A stretch of DNA of 31,413 bases, taken from assembly GCA_022563275.1 (NCBI GenBank), contig JADFNR010000025.1, forward strand, positions 1 through 31,413, read 5' to 3'. The notes under the pieces were generated by a model that saw only the letters and a program-made list of their open reading frames with translations, was not told the origin of the DNA and searched no databases. The position numbers and the translations under genes are program-made. The first letter of the stretch is position 1; the number at the start of each line of letters is the position of its first letter. This DNA comes from Chloroflexota bacterium. GTDB taxonomy: Bacteria; Chloroflexota; Dehalococcoidia; UBA3495. This document shows positions 22,835-30,492 of the stretch, one piece after another.

Positions 22835-24142
22835 TTAAACCACGTCACAATGCATCATGTCTTGGTAGCTTTCTCTCCTGCGGATCAGACGGCTCTTCCC
22901 GTCTTTCACCAAGACCATGGGCGGGCGGGGATTCAAGTTGTAGTTGCTGGCCATGGAGGGGCAGTAAGCCCCCGTCGCGGGGATGGCGAGAAGGTCTCCC
23001 GATTCCAACTCCGGCAGCATTATATCGGAGGCTAACAGATCTCCTGATTCGCAATATTTGCCGGCGATGGTAACTTTCTCGGTACCTTCACGGTCGGCCT
23101 TATTGGCGGCGACCACTTCATATTCCGCCTGGTAGAGGGCCGGCCGGATGTTGTCTCCCATGCCGCCATCGACACTGACGAATTTCCGCACACCAGGCAC
23201 GTCTTTGATGGCCCCGATGCGGTACAGGGCTACGCCGGCGGGGCCGATGATGGCCCTGCCAGGCTCGATGACCAGGAAAGGAAGTTCCATGCCCAGGTCC
23301 TGGCATGTCTCAGTCATGGTGGACACGATGGCCTCCGCGTAGGCGGAAACTGGGGGAGGCTCGTCTCCTCGCGTGTACCCGATGGCGAACCCCCCACCGG
23401 GGCTGAAACGCTGCATCTCAAGCCCTTCTTCGCGAAATTCGGCGGCGAATCTCAGCACCAGGTCCGTGGCCACGCGGTACGGTTCCAACTCGAAGATGGG
23501 CGAGCCCAGATGGAAGTGCAGCCCGTGCAGGTTCAAGTTCTTGGCCGCCAGTCCCATGCGGACCGCTTCCGCCGCATGGCCGGTCTGGATCGAAAACCCG
23601 AATTTTGAATCCAGGACGCCGGTGGTGGTGTACACATGGGTGTGTGGGTCGACACCGGGGGAGACCCTGATCAGGATGTCCTGGGTCTTGCCCGCCTCCC
23701 CGGCCAATCGGTCCAGAAGCTGTATCTCATAGAAACTGTCCACGACCACCCAGCCGATGGAATGCTCCAGCGCTTCCGTTAATTCTTGAGGGGTCTTGTT
23801 GTTCCCGTGAAAATAGACCTCGTCCATGGGAATCCCGGCGCTGATGGTCATGGCCAATTCGCCGCCGGAAACCACGTCGAACCCCATGCCCTCTTCTAGA
23901 AACAGCTTGGCCAAAGCCGGGTTGATATAGGCTTTGCAGGCGTAGCTGACATTGGTGGCCGGGTGCAGCTTGCGGAACTCATCGATGAAGGTGCGGCAGC
24001 GGGCCCGCAGGGTGGTTTCGTCCAGTATGTACACCGGGGTGCCGTACTCGCCGGCCAGGTCGGTTGCCCGGCACCCGCCCAAGACCAACTGGCCTTGGGA
24101 GTCGACTTCAGCGGTATCGGGGAAAATGCTCTGTGGGAACAT
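22835..24142 (-). CDS. lysA: diaminopimelate decarboxylase
   Basis: 435 aa PLP enzyme, last step of lysine synthesis (meso-diaminopimelate to lysine). Seen: YACK with PLP-binding Lys70, SGGELAMT, HFHLGSPIFE, the Gly-rich PGGGFAIGY, EPGRAIIGPAG, and the C-terminal site CESGDLLASD. Length is normal. Start chosen at ATG 24142 because AAGG lies six bases ahead; TTG 24157 and ATG 24148 are in frame but sit on or before that site. It leads the lysA-holB-ricT run. Confidence 0.95.
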   Translation of the reverse strand: MFPQSIFPDTAEVDSQGQLVLGGCRATDLAGEYGTPVYILDETTLRARCRTFIDEFRKLHPATNVSYACKAYINPALAKLFLEEGMGFDVVSGGELAMTISAGIPMDEVYFHGNNKTPQELTEALEHSIGWVVVDSFYEIQLLDRLAGEAGKTQDILIRVSPGVDPHTHVYTTTGVLDSKFGFSIQTGHAAEAVRMGLAAKNLNLHGLHFHLGSPIFELEPYRVATDLVLRFAAEFREEGLEMQRFSPGGGFAIGYTRGDEPPPVSAYAEAIVSTMTETCQDLGMELPFLVIEPGRAIIGPAGVALYRIGAIKDVPGVRKFVSVDGGMGDNIRPALYQAEYEVVAANKADREGTEKVTIAGKYCESGDLLASDIMLPELESGDLLAIPATGAYCPSMASNYNLNPRPPMVLVKDGKSRLIRRRESYQDMMHCDVV

Positions 24143-24229
24143 CGTCATCCTTAGCAAGAAACCTTGTTACAAGCCAGCGGGGTTATTGGCCGCCGGTTGA
24201 CCAGTTTTCATTATCCAGGCGTTAACCAA

Positions 24230-24258
24230 ATGATATTGCCAGCCTAGAGATTGTGCAA
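24230..24258 (-). promoter_or_regulatory. weak candidate promoter for lysA
   Basis: On the minus strand TTGCAC (24258-24253), 17-base spacer, TATCAT (24235-24230). The -10 box is one change from consensus but the -35 box matches only at TTG. Leader about 80 bases. Confidence 0.3.
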
Positions 24259-24281
24259 CCGGCGTTGTGAATCCAGGCCCG

Positions 24282-24310
24282 TTGACGGCGTATCTGACCG
24301 AGTATATACT
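24282..24310 (+). promoter_or_regulatory. sigma-70-type promoter for the molybdenum hydroxylase operon
   Basis: TTGACG (24282-24287), 17-base spacer, TATACT (24305-24310), each one change from consensus. Transcription would start near 24317, leaving a leader of about 64 bases that holds the hairpin at 24343-24368. Confidence 0.7.
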
Positions 24311-24342
24311 CTGGACACTTCGGCCATCTGAGCCTAATCCAC

Positions 24343-24368
24343 GCCTGGTCAACCGCTATTCACCAGGC
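24343..24368 (+). promoter_or_regulatory. leader hairpin next to the ribosome binding site
   Basis: GCCTGGT (24343-24349), 12-base loop, ACCAGGC (24362-24368), directly followed by AAGGGAG (24369-24375), the binding site of the TTG start at 24381. It lies in the leader from the promoter at 24282-24310 and could tune translation or RNA stability. Confidence 0.45.
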
Positions 24369-24380
24369 AAGGGAGCTATC

Positions 24381-24845
24381 TTGAATATTCAAGTAACGGT
24401 GAATGGCAAAACCCATGAAAAGGAAGTGGACCCTCGTTTGCTCCTGGTCCATTTCCTTAGAGAGGACCTGGGATTGACCGGGACCAAGATCGGGTGCGAC
24501 ACCAGTCAATGCGGCGCCTGCGTGGTGAAGATGGACGGCGTTACGGTGAAGTCCTGCACCTGCCTGGCGGTCCAGGCCAACGGCAGCGAGATCACCACCA
24601 TCGAGGGCGTGGCGCCGATCGGCGAATTGCACCCGGTGCAAGAGGCGTTCTGGGAGAAACATGGCCTCCAATGCGGCTACTGCACCGCCGGGATGATCAT
24701 GACCACCATAGAGCTGATTGAAAAGAACCCTGATCCCACTGATGACCAGGTGCGTCAGGGACTGAAGGGCAACATCTGCCGCTGCACGGGGTATCAAAAC
24801 ATAGTTCGGGCCGTTCTGGCGGCTGCGGAAGCCAAGAGGAGCTAA
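24381..24845 (+). CDS. molybdenum hydroxylase 2Fe-2S subunit (CoxS/XdhC-like small subunit)
   Basis: 154 aa electron-transfer subunit with two 2Fe-2S clusters. Seen: plant-ferredoxin cluster Cys39, 44, 47, 59 and the second cluster QCGYC (Cys98, 101) with CRC (Cys133, 135), the standard set. Start is TTG 24381 with AAGGGAG five bases ahead; an upstream in-frame ATG (24267) would put the promoter inside the gene. It passes electrons from the Mo subunit to the FAD subunit, both encoded next at three-base spacing. Confidence 0.93.
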   Translation: MNIQVTVNGKTHEKEVDPRLLLVHFLREDLGLTGTKIGCDTSQCGACVVKMDGVTVKSCTCLAVQANGSEITTIEGVAPIGELHPVQEAFWEKHGLQCGYCTAGMIMTTIELIEKNPDPTDDQVRQGLKGNICRCTGYQNIVRAVLAAAEAKRS

Positions 24846-24848
24846 GCC

Positions 24849-27200
24849 ATGACGACTAGAATATTTGGCTCGGGCATCCGCCGCCGTGAGGACCCCCGGC
24901 TGATCACCGGCGCCGCCACATACACCGATGACGTACAACTGCCAGGGATGGTCCATGCGGCGATGCTGCGCAGTCCCCATGCCCACGCAAAGATCAACGG
25001 CATCGACACCAGCGCGGCCGCCGAAGCGCCGGGGGTGCTGGCGGTCTACACGGGCGCCGACACCGACGGCGTGCTGAACCCCATCCCATGCGCCTGGCTC
25101 CCGCCCGATTGCGACATCAAGGCGGTAGACCACCCGGCCATCGCCAAGGACGTGGTCCGCTATCAGGGCGACGCCGTGGCGGTGGTGGTGGCCGAGAACC
25201 GCTACCAGGCGGAAGACGCCCTGGAACTGATCAAAGTGGACTACGAGATTCTTCCCGTGGTGGTCAATCCTGAGGCTGCGATGCAGCCGGGAGCGCCCCA
25301 ATTGCACGAGGACGCCCCCAACAATCAGGCGTTCCACTGGGTGGCCGCCGGCGGCGACACCGACGCGGCCTTCGCCGACGCCGATGTCATCGTGAAAGAC
25401 ACCATCCTGCAACAAAGGCTGATCCCCAACGCCATGGAGCCCCGTTCGGCGGTGGCCAACTGGACGGCCGCCATGGGCGAGTTAACGCTGTGGAGCACCA
25501 GCCAGAACCCCCATATCGTCCGGTTCTTAGGGTCTCTGGTAACCGGTATACCCGAGCACAAGATACGGGTCATCGCCACGGAAGTGGGGGGCGGGTTCGG
25601 CAGCAAGATCGCCATGTACGCCGACGAGATGATTATCACCTACTGCTCCATGCAATTGAACCGTCCCGTGAAATGGACCGCCACCCGTTCCGAGGGTTAC
25701 CAGGCAACGACCCACGGCCGCGACCACGTCGAGTACGTGGAGATGGCCGCCACCCGTGAAGGGAAGATCACCGGCATCCGGTCGGTGGTCTACGCCGGCA
25801 TGGGCGCCTATCTGTCCACGGCCGGCCCCGGCGTGCCGACCATACTTCACGGCCTGATCTACAGCGGCCCTTACGACGTCGGCGCAACCAAGGCCGACAT
25901 CTATGGCGTATTCAACAACGCAACCCCAGTGGACGCCTACCGCGGCGCCGGCCGGCCTGAAGCCACCTTCCTGATCGAACGCTTGGTCGATCTGCTGGCG
26001 GTGGAACTGGGGACCGATCCGGTGGAGCTGCGGCGGAAGAACCTGATCCCCAAATTTGAAGATGGGCACGATGTAGCCAGCGGCATCACCTACGACAGCG
26101 GCGATTACGAGCCGCTATTGAACATGGTGTTGGGCCATGTGGACTACCAGGCCCTTCGTCAAGAGCAGGCCCGCATGCGGGAGCACGGCCAGTACATGGG
26201 CATCGGAGTAACCTGCTACGCCGAGATCTGCGGCCTGGGTCCCTCTCAGGTGGCCGGCGCGGTCGGGTTCGGCGGCGGCCTATGGGAGAGCGCCATCATC
26301 CGCTTCCATCCCACCGGCAAGGTGAACGCCTATATCGGGACGGCGCCCCACGGACAGGGAGAGGAGACCACCTTCGCCCAGATAATATCAGATGAACTTG
26401 GCGTTGACGTGGACGATATCGGCATCATTCACGGCGACACCAGCAACACCCCCATGGGCTGGGGCACCTATGGCAGCCGTACCACGGCGGTGGGAGGCGC
26501 GGCCATCGTGCTAGCGGCCCGCAAAATCAAAGAGAAGGCCCGCCTTCTGGCCGCCCACCTGCTGGAAGCGGCTGAGGCGGACGTGGAGTACGAGAACGGC
26601 AAGTTCTTCGTCAAGGGCTCGCCGGACCAGAGCAAAACCATCCAGGAGATAGCCACCATGGCCAACGTGGCCTGGAACATGCCCGAGGGCATGGAGCCCG
26701 GCCTTGAGGCCTCAGCGTTCTACGACCCGCCCAACTTCGTCTACCCCTTCGGCACCCATCTGGCGGTGGTGGAGGTAGACCCGGACAACGGGAATATCGA
26801 GGTCAAACGCTACGTGGCCGGCGACGACTGCGGCCCGCAGATCAATCCGATGATCGTCGAGGGCCAGATCCACGGCGGCGTGGTGCAGGGCGCGGGCCAG
26901 GCCCTCTGGGAAGGGGTGGTTTACGACGAAAACGGCCAACTGTTGACCGGCTCGATGACTGACTACGCCCTGCCCCGGGCCCATATGTTCCCGGATTTGG
27001 AGATCCTCAGCACCGTCACCCCTTCGCCCCACAATCCGCTCGGCGTGAAGGGCATCGGTGAAACGGGGGCCATCGCCTCTACCGTCACCATCTACAACGC
27101 GGTGATCGATGCCCTGCGGCCGCTGGGTGTCACCCACTTAGATATGCCGCTAACCCCGGAAAAAGTTTGGCGGGCGATTCGCCAAGGACAGGGGAGTTAA
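24849..27200 (+). CDS. molybdenum hydroxylase large subunit, form II CoxL-like
   Basis: 783 aa molybdopterin-cytosine-dinucleotide enzyme of the xanthine oxidase/CO dehydrogenase family. Seen: N-terminal GSGIRRREDPRLITGAATYTDD, GGGFGSK, the active-site loop AYRGAGRP (363-370) and the catalytic Glu738 in GIGETG. True aerobic CO dehydrogenase (form I) has a Cys-containing AYXCSFR loop there; this one is form II, whose substrates are mostly unknown and are probably aldehydes, N-heterocycles or similar rather than CO. Starts at ATG 24849 with AGGAG ahead. Maturation genes (MobA/CoxDEF-like) are not in the window. Confidence 0.93.
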   Translation: MTTRIFGSGIRRREDPRLITGAATYTDDVQLPGMVHAAMLRSPHAHAKINGIDTSAAAEAPGVLAVYTGADTDGVLNPIPCAWLPPDCDIKAVDHPAIAKDVVRYQGDAVAVVVAENRYQAEDALELIKVDYEILPVVVNPEAAMQPGAPQLHEDAPNNQAFHWVAAGGDTDAAFADADVIVKDTILQQRLIPNAMEPRSAVANWTAAMGELTLWSTSQNPHIVRFLGSLVTGIPEHKIRVIATEVGGGFGSKIAMYADEMIITYCSMQLNRPVKWTATRSEGYQATTHGRDHVEYVEMAATREGKITGIRSVVYAGMGAYLSTAGPGVPTILHGLIYSGPYDVGATKADIYGVFNNATPVDAYRGAGRPEATFLIERLVDLLAVELGTDPVELRRKNLIPKFEDGHDVASGITYDSGDYEPLLNMVLGHVDYQALRQEQARMREHGQYMGIGVTCYAEICGLGPSQVAGAVGFGGGLWESAIIRFHPTGKVNAYIGTAPHGQGEETTFAQIISDELGVDVDDIGIIHGDTSNTPMGWGTYGSRTTAVGGAAIVLAARKIKEKARLLAAHLLEAAEADVEYENGKFFVKGSPDQSKTIQEIATMANVAWNMPEGMEPGLEASAFYDPPNFVYPFGTHLAVVEVDPDNGNIEVKRYVAGDDCGPQINPMIVEGQIHGGVVQGAGQALWEGVVYDENGQLLTGSMTDYALPRAHMFPDLEILSTVTPSPHNPLGVKGIGETGAIASTVTIYNAVIDALRPLGVTHLDMPLTPEKVWRAIRQGQGS

Positions 27201-27203
27201 ACG

Positions 27204-28088
27204 ATGTTTGCCACAGAGTTCGAATATAAGAAAGCCAGCACGGTCTCGGAGGCCATCCAGCTTCTGAGCAACAATCCCGACGCCAAGATATTGGCCGGCG
27301 GCCACAGTCTCCTCCCAATGATGAAGCTGCGCCTGGCCCGGCCGCCAATGGTTATCGACATCGGCGGCATCGAGGAGATGAGGGGCATATCCGTGGCCAA
27401 CGGCACCCTGCGGATCGGCGCTCTGACCACCCACGCCGAGATTGCCGAATCGGATGTGGTCCGGTCCGCCGCCGGGATCCTGTGGGAGACCGCCCAAGGC
27501 ATCGGCGACCCCCAGGTCAGGAACCGGGGGACCATCGGTGGCAACGTCGCCCACGCCGACCCCGCGTCAGACATGCCGACGGTCCTGACGGTCATGAACG
27601 CCAAGTTCATCATCCAAGGCCAGGGAGGGATCACGCGCCGGGGTTCCCGGACCGTACCGGTCGATGATTTCTTCACCGGCCCCTTCACCACCGTCCTGGC
27701 GGAGAATGAGATTCTCACCGCCGTCGAGATGCCGGTCTTGGCGGAGAACCAGCATGCCGAGTACGCCAAGATGGCCCATCCGGCCACGTCGTTCGCCGTC
27801 GTGGGAGCCGCGATTCTGGTGACCATGGATGGTCACACCTGCACTGCGGCCAGAGTTGCGGTCGGGGGCCTGACTCCCACTCCCACCAGGGGTCCGTCGG
27901 TAGAGGCGGCGCTTGTTGGAAAAGAACTGACGGATGAGAACATCGCCGCCGCAACCGGCCTGATCGACGGCGATCTGGGTTCGGACATCCTGGGCGACAT
28001 ATTCGCGTCGGCCGAATACCGCCGGGCCATGGCGGCCATCGAGTTGAAGCACGCCGTCTTCCACGCCACGGGCCTGGCCCACCACTAG
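27204..28088 (+). CDS. molybdenum hydroxylase FAD-binding subunit (CoxM-like)
   Basis: 294 aa. Seen: the first FAD motif AGGHSLLPMMKLRLARP (about 32-48) and the second TIGGNVAHADPASDMP (about 112-127), both normal; a C-terminal CO-dehydrogenase flavoprotein domain follows. It takes electrons from the 2Fe-2S subunit and passes them to the final acceptor. Three bases separate it from the large subunit, so the operon order is small, large, medium, unlike the M-S-L order of classic CO dehydrogenase operons. Confidence 0.92.
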   Translation: MFATEFEYKKASTVSEAIQLLSNNPDAKILAGGHSLLPMMKLRLARPPMVIDIGGIEEMRGISVANGTLRIGALTTHAEIAESDVVRSAAGILWETAQGIGDPQVRNRGTIGGNVAHADPASDMPTVLTVMNAKFIIQGQGGITRRGSRTVPVDDFFTGPFTTVLAENEILTAVEMPVLAENQHAEYAKMAHPATSFAVVGAAILVTMDGHTCTAARVAVGGLTPTPTRGPSVEAALVGKELTDENIAAATGLIDGDLGSDILGDIFASAEYRRAMAAIELKHAVFHATGLAHH

Positions 28089-28111
28089 ACGGCACGAGCC
28101 TTTTTTGACAC

Positions 28112-28146
28112 GTAGGGGCGTCCTGATTTCATCGGGACGCCCCTAC
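28112..28146. terminator. perfect long hairpin after the hydroxylase operon
   Basis: GTAGGGGCGTCC (28112-28123) pairs with GGACGCCCCTAC (28135-28146); the stem continues inward through one G-T pair and GAT/ATC to a three-base loop. It is followed by ATTT. It may end the operon's transcript, and it also looks like one unit of a dispersed palindromic repeat, of a kind often seen between genes of such genomes. Confidence 0.6.
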
Positions 28147-28217
28147 ATTTCGATAGGCAGCTGACCGGCGTCGCAAGTTATTACATCTCCCAAAGATTGA
28201 TTTCCCCGCCTTTCCTG
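28147..28217. other. gap between hairpin and palindromic repeat
   Basis: I see no gene, promoter or clear structure here. It is part of the 390-base gap 28089-28478 between the hydroxylase operon and surE, which otherwise holds the hairpin, the repeat element and the surE promoter. Confidence 0.5.
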
Positions 28218-28324
28218 CTGTCATTCTGAGGAGCGCTCCCGACTGGTCGGGAAAGAATCTCGTTTTGCGGTATAGGCCAGTTCAACCAGAGCAACGAGAC
28301 CCCTCGTTACACTCGGGGTGACAG
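28218..28324. repeat. MITE-like palindromic intergenic element, family A copy 1
   Basis: 107 bases. Ends CTGTCATTCTGAG and CTCGGGGTGACAG are imperfect inverted repeats (10 of 13). Inside, CCCGAC/GTCGGG (28238-28251) and TCTCGTT/AACGAGA (28258-28264 and 28293-28299) are further paired arms. No coding sequence. A related element lies at 29427-29580, sharing the TGTCATTC(T/C)GAG end and AATCTCGTT core. Confidence 0.7.
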
Positions 28325-28385
28325 AGGGGCGGTGTTCGATCGCGTCGGGACGGCGCCCCCACGCGTGCCCCGTGGCGCGGCCATT

Positions 28386-28414
28386 TTGTGTTTGGATATC
28401 CCGCCTGATATGAT
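28386..28414 (+). promoter_or_regulatory. candidate extended -10 promoter for surE
   Basis: TTGTGT (28386-28391), 17-base spacer, TATGAT (28409-28414) with TG at 28406-28407, so it has an extended -10 that can make up for the poor -35 box. The leader would be about 58 bases. Confidence 0.45.
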
Positions 28415-28478
28415 ATTCGCCGTCGCCCGGCATTGAGAGAACGGGTAGATCAGGCATCGAGAAAACGCCGGGAGAAGC

Positions 28479-29300
28479 ATGAAGATACTGGTGATAAACG
28501 ACGACGGGATCACCTCACCGGGCATCTGGGCTGCGGTCCGGGCCCTGCGGCAGGTCGGCGAGGTCGTCGTGGTTGCCCCCGACCGGCAGCAGAGCGGTGT
28601 CGGCGCCAGCCTGACCCTCCATGCTCCGGTCAAAGCCGGCGAATGGACCGTGGGCCAAGAGTTTCAACCGGGGTCTGAGAACGAGGGCGGCGGCCTTTAT
28701 CCGGTGAGCGCATTCTCGGTGGAGGGCACCCCCGCCGATAGCTGTGTCCTGGCCCTGGAAAATCTGGTCAAGGACGTGGACCTGGTGGTGTCCGGGATAA
28801 ACGCCGGCTCGAATGTGGGCTGGGACGTCATGGTCTCCGGGACCGTGGGCGGCGCGATTCAGGGTTTCGTGCGGGGCATCAACACCATCGCCATCTCGGT
28901 GGCCGCCGTGACCAACACCAAGTACGACATCGCCGAGAAGATCCTGAAACCCTTGGCTGAGAAGTTGAAGGACTATACCGGCGGCACCCTGTTTCTGAAC
29001 GTCAACATCCCCAAGATCGAGATGACTCAGGTGGCTGGTGTCCGGGTTACCCGCCTGGGGGGCCGGTCCTGGGGAGAGAATGTCCGGGCCGAGAACGTGG
29101 GGCCGGAGAAACGGTATTGGATATCCAGAAACAAACCCAGCAGCGAGACTCCCGCTCCGGACAGCGACATAGCCGCGCTGAAGAACAACTGCATCTCCAT
29201 CACGCCGCTGCACATCGGACTGGGCAACGACGCAGCCATGCCCGCCGTGGAAACGCTGCTTGGAGACATACCTCAACAGATGCTCGACCGGCCCGATTAG
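28479..29300 (+). CDS. surE: 5'-nucleotidase SurE
   Basis: 273 aa metal-dependent nucleotidase/exopolyphosphatase used in stationary-phase survival and nucleotide salvage. Seen: MKILVINDDGI with metal ligands Asp8 and Asp9, Ser39 in QQSGVGAS, VEGTPADSCVLAL, and SGINAGSNVG with the metal-site Asn108. All conserved blocks are present; the C-terminus is normal length. Start ATG 28479 has GGGAG four bases ahead. It stands alone between two repeat-filled gaps. Confidence 0.95.
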   Translation: MKILVINDDGITSPGIWAAVRALRQVGEVVVVAPDRQQSGVGASLTLHAPVKAGEWTVGQEFQPGSENEGGGLYPVSAFSVEGTPADSCVLALENLVKDVDLVVSGINAGSNVGWDVMVSGTVGGAIQGFVRGINTIAISVAAVTNTKYDIAEKILKPLAEKLKDYTGGTLFLNVNIPKIEMTQVAGVRVTRLGGRSWGENVRAENVGPEKRYWISRNKPSSETPAPDSDIAALKNNCISITPLHIGLGNDAAMPAVETLLGDIPQQMLDRPD

Positions 29301-29426
29301 GCCGGCCCGCGAGAAAAAACGAGGCACCCCTCAGTGTTTGGTGGGTGGATGACAGCAAGGCCGGACAGTGACACGAGGCGATGAAAGAACGAGGGTTTCC
29401 CGGTAAGATGGGGGCGGTCAGACCGG
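29301..29426. other. gap after surE, no gene seen
   Basis: First part of the 505-base gap 29301-29805. No convincing gene. A small stem GGGGCGGT/ACCGGCCCC with one bulged base spans 29411-29430 and leads into the repeat element; it could end the surE transcript but has no T run. Confidence 0.5.
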
Positions 29427-29580
29427 CCCCATTGTCATTCCGCCCCATTGTCATTCCGAGCGAAGCGAGGAATCTCGTTGCTGATTAGCAGCCTACCACC
29501 GGTTCCGCACGGCAAAAACGGCGTTGCGGCCGGCTCAGAATGACAGGTTGAGACGGCGGACTCGAAATGACAGAGTGGGG
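29427..29580. repeat. MITE-like palindromic intergenic element, family A copy 2
   Basis: 154 bases. The left end is a 16-base unit CCCCATTGTCATTCCG present twice in tandem (29427-29442 and 29443-29458), followed by AGCGAAGCGAGGAATCTCG. The right end (29561-29580) holds CTCGAAATGACAG then AGTGGGG, the inverse of the left end with a few changes, and CTCAGAATGACAGG (29534-29547) is an inner inverse copy. Related to 28218-28324. No transposase nearby. Confidence 0.7.
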
Positions 29581-29636
29581 CCTCTAACCAAATATCCAAG
29601 TCCGTTCTATCGTTATTCCACCATGCCCGGAGCGTT

Positions 29637-29737
29637 CGTAGGCGCGGGTTTTAAACCCGCCCCGGTTGGGCTCCAGGGTCACCGCGTGGAATGAACGCCG
29701 TTTACCAGCAAAGGGCGGGTTGGAAACCCGCCCTACG
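29637..29737. repeat. MITE-like palindromic intergenic element, family B
   Basis: 101 bases. Outer ends CGTAGG and CCCTACG are inverted. Each end is itself a palindrome: GCGGGTTT-T-AAACCCGC (29644-29660) and GGGCGGGTT-GGA-AACCCGCCC (29713-29733). The 50 bases between them are unstructured. It lies about 70 bases after the end of the nitrile hydratase operon and may act as its terminator. Bases 29738-29805 show nothing further. Confidence 0.65.
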
Positions 29738-29805
29738 GAATCGTAAATACCGTTCCCCTGCGACACCGTCATCTCCGCGAAGGGTGGATTTCGGCCATAT
29801 GCCCG

Positions 29806-30453
29806 TTAGCCGGCGCGGACAGACTCGGGGGAGAGGGCCTGGGCTACGCCGATCATGCTCTCTTGGGTGATCAGCTTGGCCAAGTCCTCCTCGCTCATGC
29901 CCTCGGTACCGGCGGGCCGCTTGGGGAGGATCAGGTAACGGAAATCGGCGCTGCTGTCGATGACCCGAACTTGGACCGAGTCGTCGAGCTCGGTGCCGAA
30001 CTCCCGCAGCACGCCCCGGGGGTCGACGACCACTTTCGAGCGGTAGGCCAAGCCTTTGTACCAGGCGGGCGGGCGGCCGATGATGGACCTGGGGTAGCAG
30101 GAACACAGAGTGCAGACCGCCATGTTGTGGACCTCGTCCGAATTCTCCAAGACCGTAAGCTTCGGAGCAGTCTCGGGCAGGTCGTAGCCCAGTTCCAAGA
30201 GGGCCGATTCGGCGTCGGCCAAGAGGCGTTTCTTGTACTCCGGGTCGACCCAGGCGTGGGCCAGCACCTTGGCGCCGTCCTCAGGCGAGCGGGAATCGAT
30301 CTTGTCGGCCATGGTCAGGATGTCGTCCAGGGTGCAGACGCCCTTCTCGATCAACAAGGCCTGCATGGCCTCGGCCCGCAGGGAGTAATACTCGGCGTTT
30401 TCTCCGTGCCCGTGTCCGTCTTCGTGTCCAGGATTGTGTCCGTTCTCGGCCAT
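29806..30453 (-). CDS. nthA: nitrile hydratase (or thiocyanate hydrolase) alpha-type subunit, Co type
   Basis: 215 aa metal-carrying chain. Seen: the metal claw VCTLCSC (Cys114, 117, 119); Thr after the first Cys marks the cobalt type, since iron enzymes have Ser. Then YPRSIIGRPPAWYKGLAYRSKVVVDPRGVL, the usual following block. These enzymes add water to nitriles (giving amides) or to thiocyanate. Odd: a His-rich N-terminal tail with His6, 10, 14 and 16 in 16 residues. Start ATG 30453 is chosen for its AGGAGA seven bases ahead rather than the upstream GTG 30474. It is third in a run with the two beta-like halves. Confidence 0.92.
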   Translation of the reverse strand: MAENGHNPGHEDGHGHGENAEYYSLRAEAMQALLIEKGVCTLDDILTMADKIDSRSPEDGAKVLAHAWVDPEYKKRLLADAESALLELGYDLPETAPKLTVLENSDEVHNMAVCTLCSCYPRSIIGRPPAWYKGLAYRSKVVVDPRGVLREFGTELDDSVQVRVIDSSADFRYLILPKRPAGTEGMSEEDLAKLITQESMIGVAQALSPESVRAG

Positions 30454-30492
30454 GGGATGCTCTCCTGACCCCACCGGGGGTAGATTCTAAGA

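Noticed and set aside
24360..25415. Open frame of 351 codons on the minus strand
   Set aside because: Antisense to the 2Fe-2S subunit and large subunit of the molybdenum hydroxylase, both unmistakable. No ribosome binding site or family motif.
24849..27200. Aerobic CO dehydrogenase (form I CoxL)
   Set aside because: The active-site loop is AYRGAGRP without the cysteine of AYXCSFR, so CO oxidation should not be claimed.
29427..29458. Tandem 16-base repeat as the start of a CRISPR array
   Set aside because: The two copies are directly adjacent with no spacer, and no cas gene is near. It is a duplicated end of a palindromic element.
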